DNA from: Myxococcales bacterium
GTDB taxonomy: Bacteria > Myxococcota > Polyangia > Fen-1088
DNA: 6,372 nt
Assembly: GCA_003159055.1 (NCBI GenBank)
Contig: PMLH01000644.1
Coordinates: forward strand, 21,348-27,719
Reading direction: 5' to 3'
Part shown: piece by piece, positions 5,393 to 6,372 of the stretch
Position numbering within the stretch: position 1 is the stretch's first letter
Layout of the letters: every line of letters starts with the position of its first letter
Position numbers and translations under genes: made by a program
Notes under the pieces: generated by a model
The model's database searches: none
What the model was told of the DNA's origin: nothing
Seen by the model: only the letters and a program-made list of their open reading frames with translations

Positions 5393-6040
5393 ATGTCCAC
5401 GTTCCGATTCTGGGTCCCGCTACTTGGGCTCACGATGGTCGCATCGTCCGCCCACAGCGCAGGCCACGAAGGCAAAGAATGCACGACCAACCCGGCCTGC
5501 CAGAAGGGTGACCCCATCGGGGGGCAGCTCCCCATCGACCGCCACAGCACAAGCGGGAACTCTCCCAACGGCGAGACTCGGTTCGGACGCAAGCTCGCCG
5601 AAACCTCTCAGACCGCTCTCACATCCCCGCCTCCGCCTCAAGCTCCGCCGCCTGTGCCTACTCCGGCGGCGTCAGCCTCGCAGCCGGTCGGCGTGTTTCA
5701 TCAACCCGTCCCACCGGCTTCGACTTCTTCGGCAGACAGCCTCGGCATGGCGGGCGTGGTGACCGGGGCAGTAGGAGTGGGCGCCTTGGTGACAGGTCTG
5801 CTGCTCAATCTGAAGGCCAACAGCATGATCGATGACGTCCAGAAACGCTACGACGGGGGGAAATACTCGTCCAGCAAAGACTACAAGACCAGTAGCAAGA
5901 TCGCCTATGCTGCCGGTGGCGTTGGTGCGGTGAGCGGGCTGGTCCTCATTTACTTTGCCGTATTCGCCGGCCACGCGGCCGTCACGCCCGTTGCCGTTCA
6001 AGGCGGTGCGGGCGCCATGCTGACAGGAGCGTTCCAATGA
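5393..6040 (+). CDS. Exported proline-rich protein with two C-terminal membrane helices
   Basis: The product is 215 residues. Residues 1-23 form a signal peptide (FWVPLLGLTMVASSAHSA before Gly24). Two cysteines follow (C30, C36), then a polar segment and a Pro/Ala/Ser-rich linker (about 78-112, with PPPPQAPPPVP). Two hydrophobic helices lie at about 118-139 (LGMAGVVTGAVGVGALVTGL) and 170-192 (IAYAAGGVGAVSGLVLIYFA). They are separated by a polar loop rich in Lys, Ser, Asp and Tyr. This helix-loop-helix end resembles a module often found at the C-terminus of myxobacterial envelope proteins that also carry TPR or PEGA domains; here neither domain is present. The function is unknown, and anchoring in the inner membrane with the linker in the periplasm is the simplest topology. 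The gene overlaps the next by ATGA, so both are likely translated from one message. A gap of 134 bp with palindromes precedes it. Confidence 0.85.
   Translation: MSTFRFWVPLLGLTMVASSAHSAGHEGKECTTNPACQKGDPIGGQLPIDRHSTSGNSPNGETRFGRKLAETSQTALTSPPPPQAPPPVPTPAASASQPVGVFHQPVPPASTSSADSLGMAGVVTGAVGVGALVTGLLLNLKANSMIDDVQKRYDGGKYSSSKDYKTSSKIAYAAGGVGAVSGLVLIYFAVFAGHAAVTPVAVQGGAGAMLTGAFQ
6025..6029 (+). promoter_or_regulatory. Ribosome binding site AGGAG for the gene at 6037
   Basis: AGGAG is the strongest Shine-Dalgarno match in the window and lies 7 nt before the ATG at 6037, inside the end of the previous gene. It fixes the overlapping ATGA start and implies that the small lipoprotein is made in its own right. 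Confidence 0.75.
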
Positions 6041-6357
6041 CGGCACTGTCTGCATGGAGGTTTCTCATCGTCGGCTTGACCCTGGCCTCGTTCGGCTGCT
6101 ACCGCGACTTGGACTATAGCCAGATCGAGTGCGACGTCACCGCGAAGAATCCGTGCCCGGACGGGTATCTGTGCAGCGCTGTAGGCCTTTGTGATCGGGC
6201 TTTGGGTGCCCTCGATGCTTCGGTTACCGAAGTTGGCCCATCAATCGCCGACATCGCGCCGTTCGAGGAGTTGCCACCCGACGCTACTACGCTTGATGCG
6301 TCTCCGCCAGTGGATCTCTCGACCCCACCCAGGGGTTCCGCAAGGTGGGGTAGGTAG
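6037..6357 (+). CDS. Small cysteine-containing lipoprotein with Asp/Pro-rich tail
   Basis: The product is 106 residues. A lipoprotein-like signal (RFLIVGLTLASFGC) predicts lipidation at Cys21. A compact motif follows, CDVTAKNPCPDGYLCSAVG with C32, C40, C46 and C52, of the C-x7-C-x5-C-x5-C type that often sits just after the lipidated Cys in myxobacterial surface proteins. Residues 55-97 are acidic and proline/alanine-rich, a typical linker. The protein then ends at once with a basic tail (RGSARWGR), where a larger relative would be expected to carry a folded domain. It may therefore be a natural short form or a truncated gene; the other two forward frames also stop within the window. The start overlaps the preceding stop (ATGA) and has a strong AGGAG site, so the two genes form a translationally coupled pair. 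Function unknown. Confidence 0.75.
   Translation: MTALSAWRFLIVGLTLASFGCYRDLDYSQIECDVTAKNPCPDGYLCSAVGLCDRALGALDASVTEVGPSIADIAPFEELPPDATTLDASPPVDLSTPPRGSARWGR
6322..6351. repeat. 8-bp inverted repeat at the 3' end of the small lipoprotein gene
   Basis: ACCCCACC (6322-6329) and GGTGGGGT (6344-6351) are perfect inverted copies around a 14-nt loop. ACCCC (6322-6326) can alternatively pair with GGGGT (6332-6336), so two exclusive hairpins are possible. The stem covers the last coding bases and ends 3 nt before the TAG. No T-run follows within the window, so it is at best a terminator without the usual tail or an mRNA-stabilising 3' stem. Confidence 0.4.
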
Positions 6358-6372
6358 CGATAGCGCCTGAGG

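Noticed and set aside
5185..5511. 108-residue plus-strand frame spanning the 5259-5392 gap
   Set aside because: It is Arg/Ala/Ser-rich, reads across the GC-rich repeat and the palindromes, and overlaps the well-supported gene at 5393 in another frame.

Overview
The window looks like chromosomal DNA of a GC-rich, Gram-negative, probably myxobacterial organism (Myxococcota, Polyangia-like). This is inferred from style: ECF-type sigma factors with C-terminal extensions, cysteine-rich von Willebrand A (VWA) lipoproteins, lipoproteins with Asp/Pro-rich linkers, and a proline-rich protein ending in two membrane helices. There are no tRNA, rRNA, CRISPR or recognisable mobile elements. No gene here can be given a confident gene symbol.

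The layout is two gene groups pointing away from each other across a regulatory gap of about 270 bp (2472-2738). The left group, on the minus strand, reads outward as: an ECF-like sigma factor carrying a transmembrane helix and an extracytoplasmic C-terminal domain (2471-1302); a small secreted protein (1298-903) that starts 3 bp after the sigma stop; and, 46 bp further on, a secreted DUF2135/YfaP-like protein (856 to beyond base 1) that runs off the left edge. The central observation is that the small secreted protein is a paralogue of the extracytoplasmic domain of the sigma factor. The two align without gaps over 93 residues, with about a quarter of positions identical by hand count. No anti-sigma gene is visible, so this reads as a one-protein transmembrane sigma system with a soluble copy of its own sensor-like domain as operon partner.

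The right group, on the plus strand, encodes envelope proteins: a 692-residue cysteine-rich VWA lipoprotein (2739-4817); a short lipoprotein (4866-5258) that enters an FG-GAP/VCBS-like repeat and then degenerates, probably a truncated gene; a proline-rich protein with a signal peptide and two C-terminal membrane helices (5393-6040); and a small cysteine-containing lipoprotein (6037-6357) overlapping it by ATGA. The 134 bp before 5393 carries three perfect palindromes and is the likeliest start of a second transcription unit.

As a working picture (inference), the left operon senses something in the periplasm and acts through the tethered sigma factor. The inverted GGCGCCAAC copies in the divergent gap could couple that output to the VWA lipoprotein. 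Nothing in the window proves this link.
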